Origin: Acinetobacter sp. ANC 4178
GTDB taxonomy: Bacteria > Pseudomonadota > Gammaproteobacteria > Pseudomonadales > Moraxellaceae
Length of the DNA: 64,000 nucleotides
Assembly (NCBI RefSeq): GCF_004331175.1
Contig: NZ_SJOD01000006.1
Location: 248,001 to 312,000, forward strand
Direction of reading: 5' to 3'
Shown here piece by piece: positions 16,412 through 26,078 of this stretch. The notes below the pieces were generated by a model, which saw only the letters and a program-made list of their open reading frames with translations, was not told the origin of the DNA and did no database searches. A program made the translations under genes and the position numbers. Position 1 is the first letter of the stretch, and the number at the start of each line of letters is the position of its first letter.

Positions 16412-17869
16412 TTATGCTGTGGTGTCAGTGATATCGATACACATGTACTTCATTTCTAAGTACTCTTCGATGCCCCACTCTGAACCTTCACGACCTAAGC
16501 CTGACTGTTTCACACCACCAAACGGTGCAACTTCATTCGAAATTGCGCCCGTGTTTACACCCACCATGCCATATTCTAGCGCTTCGCCTACACGCCATTG
16601 ACGTGCAGCACTTTGCGTAAAGATATAGCTGGCTAAGCCAAACTCAGTGTCATTTGCCAGCGCAATCACTTCAGCTTCCGTTTCAAAGCGGAATAAAGGT
16701 GCCAATGGACCAAAGGTTTCTTCTTTCGCAACACGCATGTCTTGCGTTACATCACGCAGAACCGTCGGTTCAAAGAAAGTTTTACCCAAAGCATGTAATT
16801 GACCACCGATCAGTACTTTCGCACCTTTCATTTTCGCATCATCAATATGTGATTGCACTTTAGCCACGGCTTTTGCATCAATCAATGGACCTTGCGTCGA
16901 GCCTTCAACACGACCATCACCCACTTTTAATTTCGCAACTTCAGCCACTAAACGCTCGCAAAGGGCATCATAAATGCCTGCTTGCACGTAGATACGGTTG
17001 GCACACACACAGGTTTGACCGCTGTTACGGAATTTGCTCATCATGACGCCTTGAACAGCTTGATCAAGATTTGCATCATCAAATACGATCACAGGCGCAT
17101 TACCACCCAACTCTAAAGAGAGTTTTTTGATGGTTGGTGCACATTGCTGCATCAAAATACGACCCACTGGGGTTGAACCTGTGAAGCTCAGTTTGCGCAC
17201 CACATCGCTATTACACAATGTTTGACCCACTTCAACCGCATCACCCGTAATGTTCAACAGAAGGTCTTGTGGCAAGCCTGCTTGCAACGCCAACACTTCT
17301 AATGCATAAGCCGATAATGGGGTTTGTTCCGCTGGTTTCACCAACATTGAACAACCCGCTGCAAGTGCAGGTGCTGCTTTACGGGTAATCATCGCAGCTG
17401 GGAAGTTCCACGGCGTAATAGCCGCAGTCACACCAATCGCTTGCTTGATCACCACCAAACGCTGATGCGCTTGCGTTGGAGGAAGAATCGCACCGTCAAT
17501 ACGACGGGCTTGTTCTGCAAACCAACGAATAAATGATGCTGCATAAGCAATTTCACCGCGTGCTTCAAGCAAAGGTTTACCTTGTTCAGCTGTCAACAAC
17601 TGCGCCAAGTTTTCCTTATGTTCGAGCATCAATTCATACCAAGCCCACAAGATGTCAGCACGATGTAAAGCGGTTTGCTTTTTCCAAAGTGCTTGTGCTT
17701 GTTCAGAACGAGTAATGGCTGCTTCGACGCCCGCCTGATCATAGGTTTTTACCCATGCAAGGCTTTCGCCAGTCGCTGCATCTTGAACTTCAATAAAGCC
17801 ACTTGAAGCAGGTGCTTCAAGGGCAATATCAGGATGTGCTAATAAATATTGCAATCCTTGTTGAATCAT
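16412..17869 (-). CDS. gabD: Succinate-semialdehyde dehydrogenase
   Basis: 485 aa, NAD(P)-dependent oxidation of succinate semialdehyde to succinate, the last step of the GABA shunt. The aldehyde dehydrogenase motifs SLELGGNAPVIVFDDA (Glu region) and FRNSGQTCVCANRIYV (nucleophilic Cys) are present, as is ITPWNFPAAMITRK. Its start overlaps the gabT stop by 4 bp, giving translational coupling. Glutarate semialdehyde is a possible alternative substrate, but the gabR and gabP neighbours favour GABA. Confidence 0.93.
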   Translation of the reverse strand: MIQQGLQYLLAHPDIALEAPASSGFIEVQDAATGESLAWVKTYDQAGVEAAITRSEQAQALWKKQTALHRADILWAWYELMLEHKENLAQLLTAEQGKPLLEARGEIAYAASFIRWFAEQARRIDGAILPPTQAHQRLVVIKQAIGVTAAITPWNFPAAMITRKAAPALAAGCSMLVKPAEQTPLSAYALEVLALQAGLPQDLLLNITGDAVEVGQTLCNSDVVRKLSFTGSTPVGRILMQQCAPTIKKLSLELGGNAPVIVFDDANLDQAVQGVMMSKFRNSGQTCVCANRIYVQAGIYDALCERLVAEVAKLKVGDGRVEGSTQGPLIDAKAVAKVQSHIDDAKMKGAKVLIGGQLHALGKTFFEPTVLRDVTQDMRVAKEETFGPLAPLFRFETEAEVIALANDTEFGLASYIFTQSAARQWRVGEALEYGMVGVNTGAISNEVAPFGGVKQSGLGREGSEWGIEEYLEMKYMCIDITDTTA

Positions 17870-19164
17870 GCTGATTGCTCCGCAGTTTGCGCCTCAACAG
17901 TTGCTGGCAATGCTAAAGAATCAAAACCTTGTTTTAAAATGTCTAAAGCTTGACGGAATTGTTCTGTTGGAATGGTCAGTGGATATAGGAAACGAAGTAC
18001 GTTGCCATTTTTACCACAAGTTAACAGCAACAAACCTTTCTGCATTGCAAAAGTTTGTACAGCTTTTGCGATATCTGCATTTTCAACTTCAACAGCAACC
18101 ATAGAACCTAATGCACGAATATCGTTCACGATGGTCGTTTCAGATTGGATTTGCTTTAACACAGTCACTAATTCTACGCCTAAAACATTGGCACGTTCGC
18201 AAAGCTGTTCTTCTTCAATCGCATCAATTACCGCGTGTGCTGCTGCAACTGCAATTGGGTTACCCGCGTAAGTACCACCTAAACCACCTGGGTTTGGCGC
18301 ATCCATTACGTCTACACGACCCACTACACCTGAAATTGGGAAACCACCACCAAGGCTTTTCGCCATAGTGATCAAGTCAGCTTTAGTTTCGTAATGATCC
18401 ATTGCGAACAATTTACCTGTACGCGCAAAACCAGTTTGAACTTCATCAGCAATCAACAAAATACCGTGTTGGTCGCAAATTGTACGTAAACGCTTTAAGA
18501 AGTCAGCAGGAACAACGTTAAAACCGCCTTCACCTTGTACTGGCTCAAGCACAATTGCTGCTACATCATGTGCAGATACGTCTTCGCTGAAAATGTTTTC
18601 AACACTTTCAATTGCCGCATCAACAGAAATACCTTTAGATGCTACTGGGTAACGCGCATGGAATACACCACCAGGCATTACACCAAAATCGCGTTTGTAC
18701 GGTGCAGTTTTACCTGTCATTGCCATAGTCATGAATGAACGACCGTGGAAACCGTTACCAAACGTAATAATACCGTGACGGCCTGTGTAAGAACGTGCAA
18801 TTTTTACCGCATTTTCAACTGCTTCAGCACCTGTCGTGAAGAATGCAGTTTTAGCTTGACCTGCAATTGGTGCGCGTTCATTGATACGCTCAGCCAAAGA
18901 TACATAGCTTTCGTATGGCGTTACTTGGTAAGCCGTATGGGTGAACTTAGTTAATTGTTCAGTTACCGCTGCAATTACTTTTGGATGACGGTGACCTGTA
19001 TTCAATACCGCAATACCACCCGCAAAGTCGATGTACGCATTGCCATCTTTATCCCAAATTGTGGCATTTTCTGCTTTATCTGCATACCACTGACACATCA
19101 CGCCTACGCCGCGTGGGGTTGCTTGCTGTTTACGCTCATTGAGTGCAGAATGATTAGCATCCAT
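17866..19164 (-). CDS. gabT: 4-aminobutyrate--2-oxoglutarate transaminase
   Basis: 432 aa, class III PLP aminotransferase. The motif LLIADEVQTGFARTGKLFA and the PLP-lysine motif DLITMAKSLGGGFPISG are clear. It converts GABA and 2-oxoglutarate to succinate semialdehyde and glutamate. First gene of the gabTD operon, divergent from gabR. GAGGAAAAAATA precedes the ATG. The three-part operator at 19274-19320 lies 110-156 bp upstream, fitting activation by GabR. Confidence 0.95.
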   Translation of the reverse strand: MDANHSALNERKQQATPRGVGVMCQWYADKAENATIWDKDGNAYIDFAGGIAVLNTGHRHPKVIAAVTEQLTKFTHTAYQVTPYESYVSLAERINERAPIAGQAKTAFFTTGAEAVENAVKIARSYTGRHGIITFGNGFHGRSFMTMAMTGKTAPYKRDFGVMPGGVFHARYPVASKGISVDAAIESVENIFSEDVSAHDVAAIVLEPVQGEGGFNVVPADFLKRLRTICDQHGILLIADEVQTGFARTGKLFAMDHYETKADLITMAKSLGGGFPISGVVGRVDVMDAPNPGGLGGTYAGNPIAVAAAHAVIDAIEEEQLCERANVLGVELVTVLKQIQSETTIVNDIRALGSMVAVEVENADIAKAVQTFAMQKGLLLLTCGKNGNVLRFLYPLTIPTEQFRQALDILKQGFDSLALPATVEAQTAEQSA

Positions 19165-19273
19165 TATTTTTTCCTCATTTTTTCATCGTCAATTACAGCT
19201 TTGGTCTATGCATCCGTTCGCCTAATTTCAGGATGCTTTACAATGACTGCCTATGACTGTAATTTCGCGTTTC

Positions 19274-19320
19274 TTGGCTCAACTGACCAGAGCCACTTTT
19301 TAACTGTAGGAGAGAGCCAA
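19274..19320. promoter_or_regulatory. GabR operator A (gabT/gabR intergenic)
   Basis: TTGGCTC at 19274-19280, then GAGCCAC at 19290-19296 and GAGCCAA at 19314-19320. The last two form a direct repeat with 24-bp period; the first is inverted. The same array, with identical 24-bp period, stands upstream of gabP (22501-22549). The third element touches the gabR TTG start and overlaps its ribosome site region. Confidence 0.7.
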
Positions 19321-20820
19321 TTGCGCAGTTTGTTAGGTGATCATTTATTACAACGTCTCCAGCAGGATACGGAAGGTAAGCTGCATCAGCGTTTATTCCG
19401 TTGCTTGAGAGGTGCGATTACCGAAGGCGTCATTCAGCCTAAAACGCGTTTACCTGCCTCTCGTGATTTGGCCAGTGAAGTCAAGGTATCACGCAATACC
19501 GTGCTGTCTGCCTACGAGCAACTGCAAGCCGAAGGTTATTTAGAGGCGCGTACAGGTCACGGCACTTGGGTTGCAGAACACTTACCCGAAGTGTTTTTAA
19601 ACACCATTCATGGCAAAAAAGTTGAAGGGATTGCCAAAGCCAAAAAAAATGCGTCTTTATCACAACGTGGCACACAAGTGATGGGACATGCCGCGGCATC
19701 TCCACATCAATGGGGGGCTTTTGTACCCGGTGCGCCTGATGTGACTGAATTTCCGCACCATATTTTTAGTCGGATTCAAGCACGTTTAAACCGTGAACCC
19801 AATATTGAACAATTAATTTACAGCAATGCGGGGGGCTGTTTAGAGCTACGTAGTGCACTGGCCGATTACTTACGTGTCGCTCGCTCAGTTCAATGCGATA
19901 CCGACCAGATCATTATTACGGAAGGCATCCATCAAGCCATTGATCTGGTTTCACGTGCCCTGTGTGATATTGGCGATCAAGTCTGGATTGAAGATCCAGC
20001 CTATTGGGGCATGCGTAATACTTTGCGTATTAATGGCCTAGACATTCTTCCTATGCCTGTAGATGCTGATGGGATTATTCCAGAACAAAATCCGAAAAAG
20101 CCACCCAAGCTGATTTTTGTGACACCATCACATCAATACCCATTAGGCTCGCATCTGAGTTTAGAACGACGCAAGCAGCTTTTGAGTATTGCCAAACAAA
20201 ATAATAGCTGGATTGTGGAAGATGACTACGACAGTGAATTCCGCTTTTCGGGACAACCTTATCCATCACTGCAAGGTTTAGAGTCAGATGCTCCCGTCAT
20301 CTACATGGGAACGTTCAGTAAAACCATTTATCCTGCCCTACGTATTGGCTACTTGGTGGTGCCCCGTTCGCTGTTTTCACCATTACGAATTTTGGCCGCA
20401 GAATTGTATCGTGGTGGACATTTACTCGAACAAAAAGCTTTAGCGGTGTTTATTCGTGAAGGACATTATGAAGCGCATATTCGACGTATGCGTCTGCTGT
20501 ATGGTAAACGTCGTGCTTATCTGGTCGATTTAATCCATCGCTACTTGGGTCCCGAATTTGTCCACGAATACAGTCATGTTTCAGGGCTGCATCTGGTGAT
20601 GAAGCTGCCTGAACAGTGCGATGATGTGGCGATTGCCTCCACCGCCTTGGAGCGCGGCATTAAAGTTCGCCCATTGTCTCAATATTATATGCACTCACAC
20701 GCACGCGCACAGCGTGGCCTGCTGATGGGCTTTGCCTGTGTGAATGAGCGCGATATGGTGATGTCGTTTGGTGTGCTATTACAATGTCTGCGTGAAGCAG
20801 GTGTACCCACCGTGAATTAA
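19321..20820 (+). CDS. gabR: MocR/GabR-type regulator (GntR helix-turn-helix fused to an aminotransferase domain)
   Basis: About 499 aa. A GntR winged helix (LPASRDLASEVKVSRNTVLS, EQLQAEGYLEARTGHGTWV) occupies roughly residues 10-85. A class I aminotransferase-like PLP domain follows, with the PLP lysine in YMGTFSKTIYPALRIGYLV. In this family PLP and GABA trigger activation of gabT. The start is taken as TTG at 19321, because GGAG sits 8 nt upstream and family N-termini begin at this point. An ATG at 19243 would run through the operator and add 26 residues. It is divergent from gabT and convergent with gabP. Confidence 0.88.
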   Translation: MRSLLGDHLLQRLQQDTEGKLHQRLFRCLRGAITEGVIQPKTRLPASRDLASEVKVSRNTVLSAYEQLQAEGYLEARTGHGTWVAEHLPEVFLNTIHGKKVEGIAKAKKNASLSQRGTQVMGHAAASPHQWGAFVPGAPDVTEFPHHIFSRIQARLNREPNIEQLIYSNAGGCLELRSALADYLRVARSVQCDTDQIIITEGIHQAIDLVSRALCDIGDQVWIEDPAYWGMRNTLRINGLDILPMPVDADGIIPEQNPKKPPKLIFVTPSHQYPLGSHLSLERRKQLLSIAKQNNSWIVEDDYDSEFRFSGQPYPSLQGLESDAPVIYMGTFSKTIYPALRIGYLVVPRSLFSPLRILAAELYRGGHLLEQKALAVFIREGHYEAHIRRMRLLYGKRRAYLVDLIHRYLGPEFVHEYSHVSGLHLVMKLPEQCDDVAIASTALERGIKVRPLSQYYMHSHARAQRGLLMGFACVNERDMVMSFGVLLQCLREAGVPTVN

Positions 20821-20836
20821 TTTTTTTCATGCCATC

Positions 20837-20870
20837 AAAAAAAGAGTCTCCATATGGAGACTCTTTTTTT
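20837..20870. terminator. Bidirectional terminator between gabR and gabP
   Basis: A perfect palindrome GAGTCTCCATATGGAGACTC flanked by seven A and seven T residues, between two convergent genes. Confidence 0.9.
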
Positions 20871-20889
20871 AAATTTAGATCAGCGAAGA

Positions 20890-22329
20890 TTAAACCAGCT
20901 TCTGTTTATTGCTATGCCCTAAATGTGATGCTCTACGCTCTTTGCCCCAGCCTAATTTTTCAGACAACAAGCCAAAGAACACAATCGTACCGAACAACAC
21001 TGTGGTATAGATCACTTCTTTAAAATAGGTACCTTCAATCAACATGGTCAGAATAGCCCCAATAATGGCAATGATCACGCCATAAGTTACATAAGGGAAC
21101 ATCCACATTTTAAAGTCAATTTGTACCCCTTCAGCTTCGAGCTTTTTACGCATACGAAGTTGTGAATAAGCGATCGCCAAGTACACATATAATGTTGCTG
21201 CACCTGTCGTCAGCATGAAAACATCATAGACATCCATACTCTTGGTTGCTGTTAAAAGCACCGCAATCACAGAGAAGAGACAAGAAACAATGACACCTAC
21301 CGCTGGACTACCATGACGGTTCACCGTACCAAAACTCTTCGGAGCATCACCACGTTTGCCTAAAGAGAACAACATACGTGAACAAGTGTACAGTGCCGAG
21401 TTAAAGCAACTACAAACCGAAGTCAGTACAACGAAGTTGACAATATGACGTGCGCCAGGAATTCCCAGTGCGGTCAGGGTCACACTATACGTACCCCAAG
21501 TCGAATCTTTTAATAGTTCATTGTTGTGTGGAATCAAACACACGGCTACAAACATTGAACCCACATAGAACAAGATAATACGCCAAACCACTGAGTTAGA
21601 AGCCTTGCGAATTTCTTTTGAAGGATCCGCTGATTCTGCAGCTGCAACCGTGACAATTTCAGCACCAATATAGGCAAACATCACCCCCAGTAAGGCAGTA
21701 ATGACCGAGGATGCTCCATTGGGCATAAAACCTTGCGAAGTCAAATTGCTGATACCAGATGCAGCAGGATTACCCCACGGCCATAAGTGCATAATCGCTA
21801 GACTCCCCAGTACAAGGAAAATCACAATCGCGATGACTTTGATCAGGGCAAACCAGAATTCGAATTCACCATAGTTTTTCACGTTTTGTAAATTGACCGC
21901 GACCAAAGCACCAATCACAACCACCATATAGGCCCAGATTGGAATAAATGGAAACCAGCTATTTAAAATTTTACCTGCAACATACGCTTCCCAGCCCATG
22001 AGCATGGCAAGCGTACACCAATATAACCAACCAATCGAGAAACCCGCCCAACGACCAATAGCACGGTCAGCATAAGTGGAAAAAGAACCACTGTCAGGGT
22101 TTAAAACAGCCATTTCACCAAGCATTCGCATGATGAACCAAACCAATAAACCACCTAAAGCATAAGTGAGAAAAACCACAGGTCCAGTGTTATAAATAAT
22201 GCTGCCTGAACCGACAAATAAAGAACCACCAATGACACCTGCAATTGAGATCATGGTCAAATGGCGAGATTTAAGCCCGTTATGTAAGCCTTGAGAGCCG
22301 TTGGCTCCTGACGTTTGATGTCCAGCCAT
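20890..22329 (-). CDS. gabP: GABA permease (APC superfamily)
   Basis: 479 aa with about 12 TM segments. The amino acid permease signature region SRHLTMISIAGVIGGSLFVG and the consensus GSFSTYADRAIGRWAGFSIG are present, and the C-terminus fits GabP. It is a proton-coupled importer at the inner membrane. The ATG at 22329 has AAGGA with 7-nt spacing; the longer frame start has none. Upstream lie GabR operator B and an NtrC-like dyad, so uptake appears tied to GABA and perhaps to nitrogen status. Confidence 0.88.
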   Translation of the reverse strand: MAGHQTSGANGSQGLHNGLKSRHLTMISIAGVIGGSLFVGSGSIIYNTGPVVFLTYALGGLLVWFIMRMLGEMAVLNPDSGSFSTYADRAIGRWAGFSIGWLYWCTLAMLMGWEAYVAGKILNSWFPFIPIWAYMVVVIGALVAVNLQNVKNYGEFEFWFALIKVIAIVIFLVLGSLAIMHLWPWGNPAASGISNLTSQGFMPNGASSVITALLGVMFAYIGAEIVTVAAAESADPSKEIRKASNSVVWRIILFYVGSMFVAVCLIPHNNELLKDSTWGTYSVTLTALGIPGARHIVNFVVLTSVCSCFNSALYTCSRMLFSLGKRGDAPKSFGTVNRHGSPAVGVIVSCLFSVIAVLLTATKSMDVYDVFMLTTGAATLYVYLAIAYSQLRMRKKLEAEGVQIDFKMWMFPYVTYGVIIAIIGAILTMLIEGTYFKEVIYTTVLFGTIVFFGLLSEKLGWGKERRASHLGHSNKQKLV

Positions 22330-22500
22330 ACAATTTTCCTTAACATGATAGAAATATAGCTGTCCCAAAGTTGGTTTACCCTAGGTCATCGATATTCCTA
22401 ATTTTTTGGTGAATCTGCCCAATCGCCTAAGGAGAAAGGATGGAGTGGGCAAATCCGACGTTTCCGTATGCATACTTCTATATAGGCTTAATTTGTCGGT

Positions 22501-22549
22501 TTGGCACTCAAGAAACGAGAGCCACTTTTCTTATGAAGGAAAGAGCCAA
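22501..22549. promoter_or_regulatory. GabR operator B (upstream of gabP)
   Basis: TTGGCAC at 22501-22507, GAGCCAC at 22519-22525 and GAGCCAA at 22543-22549. The 24-bp repeat period and flanking strings (GAGCCACTTTT, GAGCCAATTG) match operator A. It lies about 170-220 bp upstream of the gabP ATG. Confidence 0.7.
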
Positions 22550-22560
22550 TTGTTGTTTTT

Positions 22561-22579
22561 ATGCACTATTTTTGTGCAT
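22561..22579. promoter_or_regulatory. NtrC-like dyad upstream of gabP
   Basis: ATGCAC-N7-GTGCAT. It fits the enteric NtrC pattern (TGCAC, a short spacer, GTGCA) and is repeated with the same spacing at 39775-39793. It is 12 bp beyond GabR operator B. No sigma-54 promoter was found nearby, so the assignment is tentative. Confidence 0.35.
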
Positions 22580-22774
22580 TAATGTTATTATTCGGGGTTT
22601 TCAACTGCTAAATACAGCGCATATTTAATAAAAAAATAGATATATATCAAATTGTTATCATGAATAAATCATTAAAATGCATGCCTATTGCAGTACTCCA
22701 TATTCTAAAATGCATCGGTTATTTATTATCTATAACTTTAGTATGGCTTGACATTGTGTAGCCAGACTAAATAA
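22580..22774. other. AT-rich spacer between the gabP regulatory region and ssb
   Basis: Low-complexity AT-rich DNA with no frame or RNA structure that I can support. Confidence 0.4.
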
Positions 22775-22808
22775 AAAAACCTTCCTAGCGAGGCCAAGAA
22801 GGTTTTAA
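22771..22808 (-). terminator. Terminator of ssb
   Basis: AAAACCTTC ... GAAGGTTTT around a partly paired loop; the minus strand continues as TTTTTTTATTT. Confidence 0.75.
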
Positions 22809-22845
22809 GTGTTTGGAGGCAATTGGACTGAGGTATTTACCTCAA

Positions 22846-23427
22846 TTAGAACGGTAAATCATCATCCAAATCGGCAGGCGCTGGTGCAGAAGGTGCGGCT
22901 TTAGGTGCATTGCTATAGCCCCCTTGGGTATTGCCACCTGCCTGATTATTATTAAATCCGCCAGTGTTGCCATAACCTTGGTTGTTATTGTTGTTATAAC
23001 CTGTGTTATTGCCATAACCACTGTTTTGATTATTATTGAAACGTGGTTGGTTAAACCCTGCGTTATCGCTCGGTACGCCTTCGCCTTGCTGACGGTTTGA
23101 ATCGAGCATTTGCATTTGTTCACCACGAATCTCTGTGGTGTAACGTTCTTGACCATTTTGGTCTGTCCATTGACGCGTACGCAATGAACCTTCAATATAA
23201 ACCTTTGAACCTTTACGTAAATATTGCTGTGCAATTTCACCTAAACGATTGTGTAAGACAATTCGGTGCCATTCAGTTTGTTCTTTACGTTCACCTGTGC
23301 TTTTGTCAGTCCAAGAATCGCTGGTAGCGATTGAAAACTGAGTAAGCGAGCCCCCATTTGGAAAAGTTTTCGTTTCAGGATCTCGGCCTAATGTACCGAC
23401 TAAAATAACTTTATTTACACCGCGCAT
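22846..23427 (-). CDS. ssb: Single-stranded DNA-binding protein
   Basis: 193 aa. The OB-fold begins [20 protein letters not shown] and contains [21 protein letters not shown] long Gly/Asn/Gln-rich disordered linker (about residues 115-180) leads to the acidic tip DDDLPF, which docks replication and repair proteins. It covers ssDNA in replication, recombination and repair. The MFS gene next to it and uvrA further on follow the order seen in related Gammaproteobacteria. Confidence 0.97.
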   Translation of the reverse strand: MRGVNKVILVGTLGRDPETKTFPNGGSLTQFSIATSDSWTDKSTGERKEQTEWHRIVLHNRLGEIAQQYLRKGSKVYIEGSLRTRQWTDQNGQERYTTEIRGEQMQMLDSNRQQGEGVPSDNAGFNQPRFNNNQNSGYGNNTGYNNNNNQGYGNTGGFNNNQAGGNTQGGYSNAPKAAPSAPAPADLDDDLPF

Positions 23428-23478
23428 CTGATGTTTACTTCCTATCTATTTCTATTATTTACTTTATAAGAGTTATGC

Positions 23479-24843
23479 TTAAATGGCTACCTCTTTCCCC
23501 AACAACTGCGTTAAATGTTGTCGCGCAGCTTCATCAATTCGCTGCTTGTCCACTTTCACATACGCCACTTGCTGGTCCGACATCACCACGACTTCTTCAA
23601 TACCACGAATCGCTAAAAGTTGAGAAGTCCACTCATCTGTTTGTTTATTTTCAGGTAAGCGCAACACCAACGATGAAAGATAACGTGGTTGAGCCAATCC
23701 AAAACTGATGAGTAGCCAAATTATAGCAATTGCCGTGAGGATACTCCAACCCAATGCCGTGTTATTCAGCATCAATAATTGACCGCCTAGCGTACCGCCA
23801 AAAAATGCCCCTAAAAACTGACTACTGGCATTTACGCCCATCGCTGTGGCTTTGGACTGAATCGGTGCAGCTTTAGACAGCCACGATGGCAATAAAGCTT
23901 CCATGACGTTAAAGGCAATGAAGAATAAACCCAGTCCGATCAATAAGATATATTTAGATTCATAGCCAAAAATGAGGGTAATTAAACCTAAAATGATGCC
24001 TGCAATTGCAGTGAGAAAAATACTGCGCATTTTGCGATATTTTTCCGCCACAATAATACTGGGGAAAGCAAAAAACAGGCTAATGACCAGCAAAGGCAGA
24101 TAAATTAAACCATGCTTGGCTAATGGAATTTTTGCAAATTCAATTAATTGAGATGGCACATAAATAAACATTGCCGTGAGCAATAAATGCAGGGTAAATA
24201 CGGACACATGTAACCGATTCAGATCTGACATTTTCAGCACTTGCTTTAACTGTGCCAAATAGCCTTGCTGGAAGTTTTTATGATGTCGAGTCACTTTGGG
24301 TACCAGCAACAACATGGCAATTGCCGCTAAACCCATAATGGTTGTAACCCAAAACAGCCCTGAAATTCCCACCAAACTGGTCAACCATGGCCCCAAACTA
24401 AATGCCACCACAAAAGACAAACCAATACTCATTCCCATGGCAGCCATGGCCTTGGTACGTTGCTCTTCACGGGTGACATCGGCCAGTAAAGCCATCACCA
24501 CCGCAGAAACCGCACCCGCACCCGCAATGGCACGACCAATAATGACCCCATAAATGCTGTCCGACATCGCCGCAACTGCCCCACCAATTGCAAACAACAA
24601 TAAGCCCAGCACCACCAAAGGTTTACGGCTAAAACGATCGGCAATCAAGCTAAACGGAATTTGTAAAATGGCTTGGCTTAATCCATACACGCCTACTGCC
24701 AAACCTATCAACGCAGGTGTCGCATGTTGATACGACTGACCAGCCACGGAAAAGACTGGAATAATCATGAACAGACCCAACATGCGCAATGCAAAAATAC
24801 TGCTTAAAGCAAAGGTCGAGCGGCGTTCTAAGGAATTCATCAT
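23479..24843 (-). CDS. MFS transporter with C-terminal ferredoxin-like domain (YajR type)
   Basis: 454 aa. Twelve TM segments are followed by a soluble tail of about 65 residues (from roughly 388: DEWTSQLLAIRGIEEVVVMS, then QQVAYVKVDKQRIDE). This tail looks like the YAM domain of E. coli YajR. The N-terminal motif ADRFSRKPLVVLGLLLFAIG is the MFS motif A. The substrate is unknown. The gene next to ssb in many Pseudomonas genomes is a similar MFS protein. It precedes ssb on the same strand, and a shared transcript is possible. Confidence 0.8.
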   Translation of the reverse strand: MMNSLERRSTFALSSIFALRMLGLFMIIPVFSVAGQSYQHATPALIGLAVGVYGLSQAILQIPFSLIADRFSRKPLVVLGLLLFAIGGAVAAMSDSIYGVIIGRAIAGAGAVSAVVMALLADVTREEQRTKAMAAMGMSIGLSFVVAFSLGPWLTSLVGISGLFWVTTIMGLAAIAMLLLVPKVTRHHKNFQQGYLAQLKQVLKMSDLNRLHVSVFTLHLLLTAMFIYVPSQLIEFAKIPLAKHGLIYLPLLVISLFFAFPSIIVAEKYRKMRSIFLTAIAGIILGLITLIFGYESKYILLIGLGLFFIAFNVMEALLPSWLSKAAPIQSKATAMGVNASSQFLGAFFGGTLGGQLLMLNNTALGWSILTAIAIIWLLISFGLAQPRYLSSLVLRLPENKQTDEWTSQLLAIRGIEEVVVMSDQQVAYVKVDKQRIDEAARQHLTQLLGKEVAI

Positions 24844-24925
24844 ATCAATAGACTTAAATGCGTTGAATTTGGAGGTTATGCTACAACATTCAGATATGAA
24901 TGCGTGGCGATTCTGAATTATCTCA

Positions 24926-24954
24926 AGAAAAAAGGGCGCAATTCAATGCACCCT
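24926..24954 (-). terminator. Terminator of the DUF475 gene
   Basis: On the minus strand AGGGTGCA-TTGAAT-TGCGCCCT (one G-U pair) is followed by TTTTTTC, 39 bp after the stop. Confidence 0.75.
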
Positions 24955-24992
24955 GAATTCTACTGTGTGGACATTTCGTTCACATTAAAGGT

Positions 24993-26078
24993 TTAGCCTT
25001 GCTGCCCTTGGCGTTTGCTATATTGAATTGAGGCCATCACTGCCCAAACAATAAAAGCGACACCAATTAAACCCGTCACCACTTCTGGAACATGTACGCC
25101 TGTACCACTGGCCAACATAATAAATGCCAACGCACCAATCGCATAATGTGCACCATGTTCAAGGAAAATGTAGGCATCTAGAGTGCCTTTTTCAACCAGA
25201 TAAATGGTCATTGAACGCACAAACATTGCACCAATAGCAAGACCCAGCATAATGATGACTACATCCGAAGTAATCGCAAATGCACCAATTACACCATCAA
25301 AGCTGAATGAAGCATCGAGGACTTCAAGATAAATGAAGCCACCTAGACCTGCTTTGATCACGCCTGTAGATGCACCACTGGCATCATGTGCCACAGCATT
25401 GCCTTCTTCATCAATTTCAGGCTCACCACCCAACAAATGACTCAGCACTTGCACGCCGATATACACCACGATGCCCCAAATACCCGCCATCGTCACCAAC
25501 AAACGTTCAGCATCTGAAACATTGGCTGCCATGATCAATAACGCAATCAGAGAAATAAAGACGGACATTGCAGGCACGTTGGCTAAATTGGCTAAACGGT
25601 GCTCTAACCATTTAAACCAATGGGTGTCTTTACCTTCATCAAAGAAGAAATTCAAAAACACCAGCAATAAGAACGCGCCACCAAAGGCGGCAATTTCGGC
25701 ATGATGGGCCATCAGTTTTTCTGAATATTGCTGTGGCTCATTCAAGGCCATTTTCACTACTTCTAGCATGCCCATATCGGCAGTTACTGCCACAATCACA
25801 ATAGGGAACACCAGACGCATGCCAAATACAGCAATAATGATACCCACGGTTAAGAAGATCATTTTCCAAAAATGATCCCATCCGCGAAGTACAGAAGCAT
25901 TCACGACCGCATTATCAAACGACAAAGAAACTTCCATCACCGCCAAAATCGCGGTAATGGTTAACGCAGTAAACATGGTCTTCAAGCCTGCGTCAGGACC
26001 ATGCGTAAAGCCCCAATAAGCAGAAATTGCAAGACACACAATCGTAAATAAGATCGAGAAACCAAAATGTTTCATCAT
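24993..26078 (-). CDS. DUF475 / TerC-like integral membrane protein
   Basis: 361 aa with about 9-10 TM segments. Two repeated acidic membrane motifs are seen: MEVSLSFDNAVVNASVL near residue 50 and LEVLDASFSFDGVIGAFAI near residue 255. This is the LExxLSxDN-type signature of the TerC/DUF475 group, probably metal-ion transport (manganese or tellurite stress in relatives). A hydrophilic loop rich in Asp and Glu lies around residues 215-235. I looked for a yybP-ykoY manganese riboswitch upstream and did not find one. Confidence 0.8.
   Translation of the reverse strand: MMKHFGFSILFTIVCLAISAYWGFTHGPDAGLKTMFTALTITAILAVMEVSLSFDNAVVNASVLRGWDHFWKMIFLTVGIIIAVFGMRLVFPIVIVAVTADMGMLEVVKMALNEPQQYSEKLMAHHAEIAAFGGAFLLLVFLNFFFDEGKDTHWFKWLEHRLANLANVPAMSVFISLIALLIMAANVSDAERLLVTMAGIWGIVVYIGVQVLSHLLGGEPEIDEEGNAVAHDASGASTGVIKAGLGGFIYLEVLDASFSFDGVIGAFAITSDVVIIMLGLAIGAMFVRSMTIYLVEKGTLDAYIFLEHGAHYAIGALAFIMLASGTGVHVPEVVTGLIGVAFIVWAVMASIQYSKRQGQQG

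Noticed and set aside
18955..19242. N-terminal extension of the GabR frame (open back to 18955)
   Set aside because: It is antisense to gabT, lacks MocR homology and would span the gabT/gabR promoter region.
22440..22628. 62-codon frame between gabP and ssb
   Set aside because: It runs across the GabR operator and NtrC-like dyad, has no ribosome site and reads as low-quality protein.
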